A DNA stretch of 64,000 nucleotides from Symsagittifera roscoffensis (GCF_963678635.1 NC_087062.1:43848395-43912394); one strand, 5' to 3'. Shown: positions 35,764-46,188, counted from the stretch's first letter. Made by a program: numbers and translations. Notes: a model not told the origin generated them from the sequence alone.

Positions 35764-37320
35764 GTGAAACGACATGTGGAGGGCATGTCCCTGCTAACTG
35801 ATCTAAGCTTAGCTATGAGGACCGATCCCTTAGCGTTGATCAGAGGAGCCACGGAGTTTGTGACAGTGATCTATGGACCAGCAGTCAAGTTTGCGTTCCC
35901 TGATGTTAAGGTGGAAGCGTATAGGAGGTCGGTGCTGCACCTGAACCTCATATCAGCAGTGGACGGGAGTGTGCTAAACTGGTGTAAGCAGCATGTATCG
36001 AGGGAACTCATGAGCGAAGATCTGTTGTTTGGAAAGATAGCAGAGCCAGAGATGATGGTCGTCAATTTTGACGGTCACTTCCGTGATTGTATGGGAAAAG
36101 TAGAGAGGGGGCATATTGAGGTATTTCCGAAGCTCTGGAATCTAAGGCCCTATGACAAGACGAATGGTGAGATAACAAGAATTCCTCGTCTCACTACAGC
36201 ATACCATAAAGTGAGAGAAGAGACGAAAGACTGCGGTGATTACGAGAAACTGTCAGATGAAATCCCTGAATTCCCTCTGATAAGAAGGATGTTGCTCGGA
36301 GCAGTCTCCGTAGTGCAAATTCCTAGGGTGAGAGTATTTGCGACCAATGAAAGGAGGGTAGCAAAATTCTCGGAAACGATGGATCCGTTTTTTGTGGGCA
36401 GGAATGCCGCAGTGTTACAGTATACACGATTTGCTTATACAGATCAAACCACGAGGAGGCGCATTGGCAATGCCGCGACTCCGAAGGCTGGAGCGTATGA
36501 CACGGAATGGACGGAATTAAACCTAGCGCCTATGAGGATGAGAGGCAGAGCCGAATTACCTGAGGCCTCCCTGATTTTGAACAGTGTGAAACAGGGGTTA
36601 ACAGTGGGAGGAACATTGCAGACGAGAACCTTCCTGGCACCCTTCGGCTATGAGGAAATCAAAGTGGCCCATAGAGATGAGGAAGATGAATCAGCCGGCA
36701 GGCTAATCATACCGAAATTTCCGGAAGGGGCCAAAACTGAAAGGCAAGGACACTCAAATTCGAGAGATACACCAGGAGGAGATGATGGGCAGGGAGGAAG
36801 CCGTCGATCGGACGAGTCTATGCAAGAGGATCCCGATCAAGCAGAGAAGGAGGACGATAAAGCATCGACAGGAGGAATATCCAGCCTGGATTTCAATTTC
36901 CTCAGTGACTTTGAAAACAACGCAGACGCATTGGAAACGACTGAACCAGCAAACGAAGATACTTCGACACTGGAACCTCCGTCAGTTTTTGCGGAAATGA
37001 AACGGAATTTGCCGGAGAGCAGCTCTCCGGGCAATTCTAAAGACAATGAACAAAGATTCCTCATGGAATCATCAAGGAGAAGAAGGATAGAAGGCGCTGC
37101 CAGAGTACCCTTCTTGAGAACATTACCCAAAGAAGAGTGGAAGGTACATCATCGAGACCATGGGAATAGGATGGGATGTAGATTGGACATAGTGACCTTC
37201 AAGGAAGAAGTCTGGACGGTAGTTCAGAGCTACGGAACCCAGTCCATTTTGAAAGTAGGTCTCAACCGACCACTGATGCGGGAAGTCCTTGACGACTCGA
37301 CGAGTGTGAAGGGAGATTGA
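35764..37320 (+). CDS. Element 2 coding block C, unknown protein
   Basis: The longest open frame, 518 residues. Residues 1-300 look like a compact globular domain with patches such as TEFVTVIYGPAVKFAFPDV, EPEMMVVNFDGHFRDCMG and VVQIPRVRVFATNERRVAKF. Residues about 310-430 are acidic and rich in Glu, Asp, Ser and Gly, a likely flexible linker. The tail has FLRTLPKEEW and SYGTQSILKVGLNRPLMREVL, which is conserved in element 1 at 735-905. No RT, integrase, protease or capsid signature (CCHC, DTG, YxDD) is visible. Function unknown. Confidence 0.5.
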   Translation: MKRHVEGMSLLTDLSLAMRTDPLALIRGATEFVTVIYGPAVKFAFPDVKVEAYRRSVLHLNLISAVDGSVLNWCKQHVSRELMSEDLLFGKIAEPEMMVVNFDGHFRDCMGKVERGHIEVFPKLWNLRPYDKTNGEITRIPRLTTAYHKVREETKDCGDYEKLSDEIPEFPLIRRMLLGAVSVVQIPRVRVFATNERRVAKFSETMDPFFVGRNAAVLQYTRFAYTDQTTRRRIGNAATPKAGAYDTEWTELNLAPMRMRGRAELPEASLILNSVKQGLTVGGTLQTRTFLAPFGYEEIKVAHRDEEDESAGRLIIPKFPEGAKTERQGHSNSRDTPGGDDGQGGSRRSDESMQEDPDQAEKEDDKASTGGISSLDFNFLSDFENNADALETTEPANEDTSTLEPPSVFAEMKRNLPESSSPGNSKDNEQRFLMESSRRRRIEGAARVPFLRTLPKEEWKVHHRDHGNRMGCRLDIVTFKEEVWTVVQSYGTQSILKVGLNRPLMREVLDDSTSVKGD

Positions 37321-38664
37321 GTGAGTTGTTGATCGACTCAGCCACTGACGAAAGTGAAGCAAACTCTCCTATCAAGATGACACCGCAAGAGGATAAAGGA
37401 GAAGTTGTATATCTGTCGAGAACTAGGAAAGCAACGATGCGATCGAAGTTGGTGATTGATAAGATCAATGAGATGAAGATGAAACTAGGCAGTAAAGTGA
37501 TACCGAGGAGAGCGGGAAAGACGAAGGTGGATTCGGAAATATCGATAAAAGCTGTCAACTCAGCGAAAAGGAAACGAGTCGGAGAAGTCATAGATTTGGG
37601 ACAAGGTGATGATCGATTGCCTGGCACAGACAAAATGTTAACGGATGTCGCAATGGTGCCGCCCATTCTCATGGCAGGAATAAAATCAACGGGTTGTAAA
37701 TCCAAACGGAGTGACCTAACTCTGACTGAAGCAACGTTAGAAATAGAAATACTCAGCCAATGTGGAGAGAGTACCATGAAAGACTTCAAACCGTCTCCCA
37801 TGAACCACGGAAAGGGAAGTCAACTGGTCCCAGTGGAATATAACCGACTGACACTGTCAGAGACTGTATCAATAGATGAACCCGCCGGTGGATACATGGA
37901 GATGTTGGAGTACAGAAACTCGGCCAGAAGACACTTAATGGCGCTGGAGGACAAGAGTGCCATGGAAGTTTATCTGGAGACAATGATGCAGGGCACGACC
38001 CTCAAGCAGAAAGCATACGGAACTCTAGCGTCGTCTGAGATGCAGGCTGAACGATCGAACAATTGGTGAGCCTTCCGTGGAAAGCTGTAGTGTTAGGATA
38101 CTTTGAGGAAGAGGTGAGGACTACACCGAGGATACACGCTCTGATAGCAGTACCTTACGTGAGGACTGAATTACAACTGAGGTTCGCCTGGTGCATGATC
38201 GGAATGACTCGCGAAGAATTGATTCAGAAGAAAGGAAGAGATCGAAAGAAGAAAAGGTCTTCCTGATGACGAGCATGAGGGATCTGATAATCCAGGAGGG
38301 AATGGCAGTAGCGTGCGCGAAGCGAAGAGACGCTCTCTGTTTCATTCGATTCATGATAGAGCAAATTTCAGTGCCAGCCTTGAACACCTGTGTCAAGATG
38401 CTGAGAGAAATCGATGAAGGAGCGAAAGCCTTACTCTTGCTAGCACTGCTGGATATACATCAAAGTAAACCAATGAGGGTGAACATGAAAGAACCTGTAG
38501 AACTAGAGCCCATGAGGAAAATAGACGAAATCAGGAGATTCTCAAACAAGGAGCTGAGGCTCACTAAGGGATCTATGGGAGCACTGCCGAAATCCAATCA
38601 TCGAGAAGTCATACAGTTACGTGTCCGGAGTCATAGGGATAGCTTACAACCCGTTTCTCAGTGA
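37317..38664 (+). CDS. Element 2 coding block D, unknown protein
   Basis: Open frames at 37,317-38,069, 38,063-38,266 and 38,191-38,664. The first 250 residues begin with a basic, Lys-rich stretch (KATMRSKLVIDKINEMKMKL and following KRKRVGEVID) and then a region with EILSQCGE and DFKPSPM, whose counterpart exists in element 1 near 1,260-1,310. The last frame is helical, with FIRFMIEQISVPAL and ALLLLALLDIHQ. Nothing points to a known family. Part of a broken element. Confidence 0.45.
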
Positions 38665-38716
38665 AGACATACGCCATCACTTCTTTGATTACGATTAAAC
38701 AGTAGTCAAAGAAGTA

Positions 38717-40081
38717 ATGACGGTATGTCTTAATATCGTCTATAACGCGATGACAACAGCCTCTAAGAGCAACGGGGAAGACAAAGTGGAGTTGCCTGGC
38801 TGGGGACCAGAAGACTGGGCTAAACCTGGTAGCTGTCTGGCAGACGTCTGTGGACTGGAAGGTCACGTTTGTGGAAGTCTAGTTTGCGTGAAAACCCTGG
38901 AGAAACAACACAAACAGTTGACAATATTGTTTGGGAACTTTGTGATGAAAGCGAAGACGGAAACTGAATTGATCGCAGATTGCCATGGAGGAACCGCGGT
39001 GAATCTAGTGACTGCACTAGGATTCTACAGTCTGTTTGGTTCTTTAGAGTCACTATTGAATCTAAAACAGAAACATGAGATGGTCACGGCCATCAGTGTG
39101 AAATTGTTCCCAGGAGTTTTGCAGACTGAACAGAAGCACATAGGAAAATGGAGAGAAGCGATCGAGGCGGCAATGAACATCAGACACAGTGAAATTTATT
39201 GCAGACCATCAAGAGCGCAATATTTGGTGGGATCGACATTAGCTCCCATGTGTATGAGCAGATACCCAGTGCATTTCGTGGCTGTGGATGTAAAAAGTAC
39301 GAGAACGATCGTGGATCAAGCCTTCTCAGTGCCAAAGTGTGTAAGACTAGCAAGAATGTCGGAAGAATCTTGTGAATTACTGTGCAAGATATTCTCGGCA
39401 GTACCGGAGAGAACTAAGAAGGAGTTAGAATCAATACCGGGAAGGAAGTTCATGGGACACGTCAGTGGGAACTTCAGTGACTTTGAAAGACAAAAACAGA
39501 AAGGATCAACCGTTACGAATTACAACACAGTAGACGAGAATGATGAAGTCCACCGAGTGATGATGGAAGTGGAACCACTACTGGAAGCTTCGGGAAATCG
39601 TAACTGGAGGAGCATCATGTTGACACATGACGAGTTTCCTTGCCATTGCTTGCTGCAAACATGGTGGTACCCCGAACGTAGTAATCTCGTGTTGATCTGG
39701 GACTCTGGAGAGCTGCTCTCCATGGGTTTACCAGACTCATCACGGCCCATAACAATCGTGATAGTGGGAGTTATGATGGCGATACGATGGCCGAAAGCTC
39801 ACGTGAAGGAGAACAATAGACAGGAAGCACCAACGCGAGAACAATTGCACGTATTGGATTGTCTAAAAGAATTAGATTTTTTTGAGACAATGTGCAACAT
39901 CCTGAACATTCCGATGAAAGTGAAAAAGAAATGGGCAAGGAGACGACTGATGCCATGGCTTAGAGCCAACATGACTGCATGGTTGTATGAGTATGCCAAG
40001 AAGCATATGTCGAAGCACGGCAGAGTGTACAGTGTATATCAGCTGGACATTGGGCAGGAGCTTTCGTGTAAAAATTCGTGA
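38717..40081 (+). CDS. Element 2 coding block E, unknown protein
   Basis: A 454-residue open frame, the last coding part of the element. It has counterparts over most of its length in element 1 at 2,736-3,885. Conserved patches shared by both copies include ELIADCHGG / ELIADGYGV, VTALGFYSL / IAALGFYSM, FSVPKCVRLA, MMEVEPLLEAS / IMTEVEPLLEAS and RRLMPWLRANMTAWLYEYAK / RQRLMPWFRAVMTSWIYERAK. The persistence of these patches in two diverged copies shows the frame was once under protein-level selection. No known domain was recognised. Confidence 0.5.
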   Translation: MTVCLNIVYNAMTTASKSNGEDKVELPGWGPEDWAKPGSCLADVCGLEGHVCGSLVCVKTLEKQHKQLTILFGNFVMKAKTETELIADCHGGTAVNLVTALGFYSLFGSLESLLNLKQKHEMVTAISVKLFPGVLQTEQKHIGKWREAIEAAMNIRHSEIYCRPSRAQYLVGSTLAPMCMSRYPVHFVAVDVKSTRTIVDQAFSVPKCVRLARMSEESCELLCKIFSAVPERTKKELESIPGRKFMGHVSGNFSDFERQKQKGSTVTNYNTVDENDEVHRVMMEVEPLLEASGNRNWRSIMLTHDEFPCHCLLQTWWYPERSNLVLIWDSGELLSMGLPDSSRPITIVIVGVMMAIRWPKAHVKENNRQEAPTREQLHVLDCLKELDFFETMCNILNIPMKVKKKWARRRLMPWLRANMTAWLYEYAKKHMSKHGRVYSVYQLDIGQELSCKNS

Positions 40082-41210
40082 ATCATCGGAATGCAGTGAC
40101 CACCGCCGTAAAGAGAATTTTCAGGACAAGTGAACGTAATGGAAGAGAGAAGGAAGAGATGTTGAAGGAAGATTTATAGAGAAACGTGACGTTGTGTCTT
40201 CACAACAGCTTCTGCAGGAACAGAGAATCTAACATGGATACCCTACCTTGTTGTAAACAAAGGGAAAAGAGCAGAAGTGTTGGAGGACTACTTCCAACAG
40301 CGTCAGAATAGCTACCGATGTGTTTCAAGACCTAGAGACTGAGAGTGCAGAGTCAATGTCGCAGGAGGAGGAGATAGAGCATTGACAAATGGCCGAAAAA
40401 CAAGATGCGAAAAGAAAGAAAATTAAAAAAATTAGAAGAATTTAGAAGTTTAAGAACTTCTAAACGATGAAAAAAAAAGGAAACAGAGAAGTGACGAAAA
40501 AGAAGAAGTTAAAACAGAATCATTTTGTATGTGTGACAAAAACTCAAGTGAGAAACTAAGCAACCAAGTTGTAATTGAAAACTGAAAGAAAACATTTTGC
40601 TTGAGTTTTGAACATTAAAGAGTTTGTGCATTTATAAGTTTGTATTTTGATTTTAGTTAGTGGCTTTAGAGACACTTACTATTTATTTAGAAAGGCTTGA
40701 GTAAAGAGTATATTTGAGTATTCTGGCCTGCATGATTGTTTCTAATCAACTAGGACAACTGATCACTTGGTGGTGACATGAAAGGCTTGGGTAATCTCTC
40801 GAAAAGGCAGATTCTTTCATTGTTCTTTCTAACCACAGAGTTCCTTAGTTTCAATATTTAGGACCAAAAACAACCAAAATTTCCGAAGGGAAGGAGCATA
40901 GTAGGATAATTTTAGCTTGTTGGGTGGAAGGACTGTCCTGCAAACTAACACCTTTTAAAACCTAGGAGAAAAAATTGGAAGTCAAAAAAAATGTTTTATC
41001 TTAGGTCATATCCTCGAAAGTGCAGATTAGTGAAAGAATTTGGAAGGATATAGTAGTGTAGTATGATGCCATTTATATTCTGCAGTGAGCCGATATGACG
41101 CGGATAAAAGTAACTTCGTGTATTTTGTAAATTCTGTTCGATGACACTGTACCAATTTTACGAACATTACGAAATTCAATGGGGACATTGACCGGGCTGT
41201 CTGGGCAGTA
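40082..41210 (+). other. 3' untranslated part of element 2
   Basis: About 1.1 kb between the last coding block and the 3' LTR, with counterparts in element 1 (about 3,886-4,880): CACAACAGCTTCTGCAGGAA, AACTAAGCAACCAAG, CCACAGAGTTCCTT and ATGATGCCATTTAT. The purine-rich stretch at 40,380-40,530 is far from the LTR, and no polypurine tract abuts 41,211. Confidence 0.6.
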
Positions 41211-41798
41211 TGTGACATTCGACCAGAATGGACAAAAATGCAGATTCGGAATTTTCGAATAGTTAGCAGCAAACCTTCCGAATTGACAGTTTTGAGAGAT
41301 TAGTGACGATTAGTCAAACGGTGAAAGTCAAGATATTCTGGTATTTTGAAAATTTAAAAACGCGAACTGAGAAGTCGCACTTCGGAGAAACGGCAAAAAC
41401 CGCCATTTTGGAAAAAAAACAGAAGAAAATCAGAACAACAATAGTTGCGACGGAGATAACTACGAAAAAACCGAAGATCAGAATCGAAGAATAGCAGAGT
41501 TAGCAGAGACCGTTCCGAGTTGTAGCAGCCCTGTTTTTAGGAGTGACCTCGTGGTCTGGGGATACTGAGACCCAGCCTTGAGCTCACTAATTTTGCATGT
41601 AAACCAGTAAACTTGAGCGTTCTGGTTGAAGCCGGAGAACAGTAATGTTTTTGTCGACCCGATGTTAGAAAGACCACCAAAAGAACTGGCTTTGGTAAAG
41701 ACGGTGAAAAGCATGTAGAGCTCTGTTTAGATGTTGGCCAGTCGTCTTAGAACCTAGCTTTATTTTCCGTCGATATGTACTTCCGGGCGAATGTTACA
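41211..41798 (+). repeat. 3' LTR of element 2
   Basis: Starts TGTGACATTCGACC and ends GGGCGAATGTTACA, matching the 5' LTR at both termini and through its main blocks. Confidence 0.85.
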
Positions 41799-42179
41799 TC
41801 CTTTTGTTTCTGTATGCCACCTAGCAATATTGTGTAATCGCGGTAATGCAAATGGTATAAAGCGTTTGGTGCTCTGTTTGGCGTTCTGTATGAAAATTGA
41901 CACCTACCATAATCGAATTGTTTCAAATCAAGATTTTATCTGTTCTTTATTTTTTGATATAAACGATGTTTGAGAATGGTTGGATTGAGCCTACCCTTGA
42001 ATTCCCTTAAAATTTTTGAAAAATGTGGAAGATTTCAGACTATTGTTTTGCTTCGGCTCTGTTTGAAACAATCCATCCGTTCTCAAACATCGTTTATAAA
42101 ATTCCCACTAACCGCTTATCATGGGTTAGTTCAGACCCCTAACTTCCAATCAAAATCCTTTTTTTTACCTTTATGCTGC
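41799..42179. other. Spacer between LTR element and LINE
   Basis: No firm gene. It may include the worn 5' region of the LINE that follows. It holds part of an inverted repeat: ATATAAACGATGTTTGAGAA at about 41,959 and its complement near 42,075-42,098, 100 bases apart. Confidence 0.4.
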
Positions 42180-42206
42180 GTCAAGATGAGGAAAAACAAC
42201 AAAGAG

Positions 42207-42388
42207 TGTACAAGCAGAGATTGCTTAAAACCTTCAGGACTGATAAATTGGATCAGATGTGATTGTTGTTCTAGTTGGATCAGATGTTATTGGATCAGAT
42301 GTGATTGTTGTTCTTGTATCATATCAGTTGTGTAAATATTTCTCTTAGCGACTCTAAGAAAACCCAATGGTTTCAGTGTCCTTTATGC
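42207..42388 (+). pseudogene. PHD finger of the RLE-type LINE, internally duplicated
   Basis: The peptide runs CTSRDC, then INWIRCDCC, then HISCVNISL (partly in another frame) and QWFQCPLC, fitting C-x4-C...W-x2-CD-x-C...H-x2-C...W-x2-C-x2-C of a PHD/RING-like finger. A phrase TTGGATCAGATGTGATTGTT at 42,248 recurs at 42,290, a 42-bp tandem duplication within the finger that adds sequence between the second and third cysteine pairs. Confidence 0.55.
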
Positions 42389-42861
42389 GTTGATGTAAAA
42401 TATGTTTATAAAGCAACAATAGGTAATGATTTGGTGCTAGACATTTATGTTAAAACAGCCATCTTAAATGTCCGAGTACTCAAGAGAGTACCAAAAGACT
42501 CGCGTGTTCCCTTGGCGGAAAGTATGTCGGACAAAAAAAATGACATCGTCTACAATGTAGAAGATTTTACAAATTGGCTAAAATTTCTAACGTCGTTCTT
42601 ATTTTTTTGGAGCAACCGAAAAGAAGGGGACGCATACAGACCACAAGCATGAGCTCTTTGATAAATAAAAAAATTCGAGCAAATGACGTGTCACTTCCAA
42701 AACCCCATCCCCAAGTTTCAAGCCCGCCTCTGAGTGACCTCGAGCAGAGAATGAAGCTAATAAGTAGTAAGCTCGATGAAGGAAATGTAAAGGGAGGAAT
42801 AAGGCTTGCGGCTTCGGATGACAAAATTGCTCCTTTTTCATGTGATAACTATCAAAAATAG

Positions 42862-43947
42862 TTGTCTAAGCACCCTCAGCGAGCCAAATTTGCAGCGCCA
42901 AACCCAGAAAATTTGGATAGTTTTTTCATAACCGATTTCGACCTATACAAAGCGATAATGTCATTTCCATACGGATCAGTAGCAGGTCCTGATAAAATAA
43001 ATCCTCAATTTTTTAAAGATCTTGTTAGTAAGTCGAATGGCACTGCAAGACTTAATTTTCTGAAATCGCTAACTAAGCTGATAAACCTCATTGGAGATGG
43101 CAAAATACCCAAACCCCTAAGACCTTCCGTTTTTGGCGCAAAGCTTATCGCCCTCATAAAGTAGACGGAGGGTTGAGACTGATTGCCATGGGCAACACGC
43201 TGAGACGTATTGCGTCTAAATGCGCTGGAAGCAAGGCCCTCTCCGAGCGACAAAATTTTTTCGGAAACGTACAGGTAGGATGCGGTACCAAACGAGGAGC
43301 AGAAATAGCTGCACACTCGTTTCGAAACCTAATTGAACGCGACGACAATCCACTGTTTTTTTAAAACTAGATTTTAAGTTTGCCTTTTACTCTCTAAATA
43401 GAGAAACAATGCTGAATCATGTTTATTCAAATCGCCCCGAATTTTATAATTACATCCATTGCTCGTATGGTAAACCTAGTTTCCTTTTTTACGGAAGCTC
43501 TGTCCTAATGTCAGAAGACGGAACTCAGCAGGGTGATCCTGAAGCCCCACCCCTTTTCGCGGAAACAATTCATACACAGTCAAACAGTTGGAGTCGAAAA
43601 TTAAAATTTGGTATTTAGATGACGGAAATTTAGCCGACGACTATAAGGTAGTACTCCGGAACCTTAAAAACATTCTGAAATTGGAACAATTTTACGGCCT
43701 CCTCTTGAACACTGAGAAGTGCGAACTTTGTTTTTTGGGACCGACTACTAGTACACAGTATAATTCAATTTTAACAAAATTTCGAAAAATTTGCCCCAAA
43801 ATAAAAATAAAAACAAAAGAAGAACTCCTCATTTTAGGATCTCCAATCGGCGAACTTTGCCGAAAAGAATTGATCGACGAAAAAATAAACGAGCTTGAAA
43901 AAATATCGGATAACACTGACAAACTAGACGCCCATTATGGTTTTTAG
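42862..43947 (+). pseudogene. Reverse transcriptase domain of the RLE-type LINE
   Basis: Motifs in order: SVAGPDKINPQFFKDL (42,980-43,025), FGAKLIALIK then GGLRLIAMGNTLRRIASK (43,130-43,220), FKLDFKFAFYSLNRETM (about 43,361-43,412, motif A with its aspartate), DGTQQGDPEAPPLF (43,515-43,556, motif B) and WYLDDGNLADD (43,609-43,641, motif C; LDD in place of the usual ADD), then GLLLNTEKCELCFLG (43,700-43,740). The type with GAxLxALxKKxGGxRPIAxGxTLRR is widespread in invertebrates. Frame changes separate several of these pieces. Confidence 0.75.
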
Positions 43948-43989
43948 CTCCTGAAAAAATGCTTTAGCATGCCAAAACTCCTATAATTT

Positions 43990-44271
43990 TTGCGTACGAG
44001 ACCTTGTTTTTTGCAAATAGATTTTTTAGAACGCTACGACAATTTACTAAGAAATTCGTTATGCAAGGTCACTAACATGAAATTGGATGATAACCAGTTT
44101 TTACAAGCAGCTCTCCCGGCCGCCAAAGGTGGCTTGGGCGTTTCTTCCGCTCGTCTTCTCGCTTTATCCGCTTTCTTAGCCTCAGCAGTAGGAGAAAAAG
44201 ATGCCTTGAGCAAAATTTTTGGTTTGGAGCATGTGGATGGAATCTATGATGATGCGCTTAATCGGTTTTGA
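43990..44271 (+). pseudogene. RT thumb / connection region of the RLE-type LINE
   Basis: A 93-residue frame with FLQAALPAAKGGLGVSSARL followed by LALSAFLASAVG. A Gly-rich AxxGGLGvrs patch after the RT is typical of the connection region in this LINE type, just before the zinc-knuckle and endonuclease. Confidence 0.6.
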
Positions 44272-44534
44272 ACTTGGAGAAATTGAAATGGCTCCGGAAA
44301 ATGAAATCCAAAAAAAATTGGACGGAGCCAACTTTTGACAGCGAAATTGCAGACTTGATTTTACGACTCAAACCAACGGACGTAAAAAGATTCATTAGGT
44401 TCCAAGATAGGTTTGGCTCCCAATGGTTGAACTTCAGCCCGTGCAAAAATTTAAGGTAAAAACTGTCAAACCAACAACTCAGAATTGCGATTGGACTTCG
44501 ATTAGGCTCAAAAATATGCGAACGGCATAAATGC

Positions 44535-44915
44535 GTGTGCGGAAAAGACGTTACCGAGGATGGTTGGCATGGCCTTTCTTGCCTCAAAATTGCAAGAAGA
44601 TTTTCTAGGAATTCAAACCTGAATGCCCTTGTAAAGCAGAGTTTATCTTCTACTCACATTCCGTCTGTTTTAGAACCACGACACATCTACAAGACCGATC
44701 AGAAGCGACCAGACGGTTTGACGCTCGTTCCATGGGCTGTTGGTAAGCAGCTTTTGTGGGATGTAACGGTAGTAGACTCCTTAGCTCCTTGTAGGATTAA
44801 TTCCGGGTATGTTTGTGACCCTGGTACGGCTGCCGTTGAAGCTGAAGAGCGAAAAAATGACAAGTATAAAGATCTTGTAGATGATGGATATCTTTTTCAA
44901 CAGCTAAGCTTTTGA
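44535..44915 (+). pseudogene. Restriction-like endonuclease domain of the LINE
   Basis: The frame starts at the zinc-knuckle (MCGKDVTEDGWHGLSCLK). It continues with KRPDGLTLVPW and QLLWDVTVVDSL, the PD...(about 16 residues)...D-V-T pattern of the PD-(D/E)XK endonuclease found at the C terminus of R2-like LINEs, followed by an AAVEAEERKNDKYKDL helix with the conserved basic residues. It ends at a stop at 44,913-44,915. This part is the best preserved of the element. Confidence 0.7.
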
Positions 44916-45120
44916 AATTGAGGGCGCGGCCGGCCCCAGCACAGGTTTTTTTTGAGCAAGCTTTGTAAGAACCTAAGCATATGCACTGAGGAACCCAGAG
45001 CAGGCAGCTTTTTAAAACAGAGAATCCCCCTGGCAATACAGATTGCGAACGCCGCTTGCGTACTCGGAACAATAAATGAAAAAATAAATTTCGACGAAAT
45101 TTTTTATTTGTAACATTTGT

Positions 45121-45957
45121 GTATTATATTTTCTCGTGCCGATTTGCGTGTTCTTATTGAAGAAACGTAACACGTATCTATTATGTATTTAAATGAGGGC
45201 ATCACTATCTCGCCATGTTTAAGCATTTTCAACGTATTATTTTTGTATGTTTAAGCTATATCGTATATTGCAATGGTTAAGAATTTTTTCGATTTTCCAA
45301 TTTGATTTTAGTGGTTATTTTACCGAGTTTAAATTAAGCAGTCCAATATCGAATTAGGGGTTGCAAATTTGACCTCCAATTTTGAATGCCCGAATCGTTT
45401 TAGTTAACGAGATAAGACGATTCTTAAGACTTTTTCAAAAAAATTTCAGAAATTTCAAATAACAAAATGATTCACAAAACTTGAAGTTCCCAACCCTGTA
45501 GTTGGGTGCTATCGGAGTACTCTAAGGAGTTAAAAATCTTGCCTCCAAATATGACTGTTCAAATCCTTGTAGTTTTCGAGATATGTGGTTTTTTGTGAAT
45601 TTTTCAAAAATTTACAGAAAACTTAAATTAATTTTTTTTCGCAAAATTTTAAATTCCCAACCCTGTTGTTGGGTCCTCTCAGAGTAATTCAAAGATTGCT
45701 AGTCTTGCCTCCAAATATGACTGCTCAATTTTTTGTAGTTTTTGAGATCTGACGTTTTATATGGTTTTTTCAAAAACTTTCAGAAAACTTAAAATATTAT
45801 TAATCATTAAAAATCTGAAATTCGCAACCCTGTAATTAGGTCCTGTCAAAGTACTCTCAAGGATTGCGAATCTTGCCTCCAAATATCACTGCTCAATTTT
45901 TTGTAGTTTTATCGAGATGTGACGTTTTTTTGTGATTTTTTAAAAATTTAAGATTTT
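45121..45957. repeat. Satellite B, block left of the Penelope-like element
   Basis: From about 45,170 the sequence matches 52,120 onward (CACTATCTCGCCATGTTTAA, then ATATTGCAATGGTTAAGAAT). From 45,355 it forms about four units of some 155 bp built around CCCAACCCTGTAGTTGGGTG, a TCAGAGTACTC patch, CTTGCCTCCAAATATGACTG and GTAGTTTTCGAGATATGACG. Confidence 0.85.
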
Positions 45958-46182
45958 TAAGTCCGTTTGTTTTAGTCACATGACTAACACGGGTCTTAAC
46001 TGACGCTATTTTTATATTCTTTTTAATGTTAGTTTTTCTAAATTTTTTGTAATTTCTACACATCCATTTCCAGTCCGGTTTTACAGGTGCTTTGTTTTTT
46101 AGATTGGCTGATGATGACTTTTATGACGAAAACGTTTCTGGAATATATTTTACATTGATCTGCCGTTTTTACCACTGTCTAC
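45958..46182 (+). repeat. Upstream terminal repeat (pLTR) of the Penelope-like element
   Basis: Begins TTAAGTCCGTTTGTTTTAGT with a TTAGTCA-CA-TGACTAA hairpin and ends near GATCTGCCGTTTTTACCAC. It is visibly diverged from the downstream copy at several positions. It contains CTGATGA at 46,108-46,114 and GAAA at 46,128-46,131. Confidence 0.85.
46108..46131 (+). ncRNA. Hammerhead-like boxes in the upstream pLTR (degenerate)
   Basis: CTGATGA, 13 bases, then GAAA. The same spacing occurs in the downstream repeat (48,853-48,876) and in the patch at 22,250-22,273. Hammerhead ribozymes are known in Penelope-like terminal repeats. Here, however, the 13-base insert does not form an evident stem II, so this is a degenerate or unrelated motif. 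Confidence 0.3.
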
Positions 46183-46188
46183 ATATCA

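Larger units (their letters stand above)
29696..41798 (+). mobile_element. LTR-bounded element, copy 2, 12.1 kb, unfamiliar coding content
   Basis: Direct terminal repeats (29,696-30,611 and 41,211-41,798) begin TGTGACATTCG and end CGAATGTTACA, so each LTR has TG...CA ends and short inverted termini. The repeats look about 90-95% alike by eye, so the copy is neither brand new nor ancient. Between them lie a 2.7-kb leader, about 6.8 kb of mostly open coding sequence and about 1.1 kb of 3' untranslated sequence. The copy is broken, with perhaps half a dozen interruptions. No protease, RT, RNase H or integrase motif could be found. It may be a large non-autonomous LTR derivative or an unusual family. 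A perfect target-site duplication and a clear polypurine tract were not found. Confidence 0.8.
42180..45075 (+). mobile_element. Damaged non-LTR retrotransposon with PHD finger, RT and restriction-like endonuclease
   Basis: Domain order on the plus strand: PHD-type finger (42,207-42,388), a linker with VLKRVPKDSRVPLAE (about 42,470-42,520), RT (about 42,862-43,947 and on), a zinc-knuckle pattern CVCGKD...WHGLSC (about 44,533-44,583) and a PD-(D/E)XK-like endonuclease (about 44,695-44,800). A C-terminal restriction-like endonuclease after a CCHC-type motif is the hallmark of the R2/R4/NeSL/CRE side of LINE phylogeny. The reading frame is interrupted several times. The 3' edge is put near 45,075, after an AATAAATGAAAAAATAAAT run. 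Confidence 0.75.
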
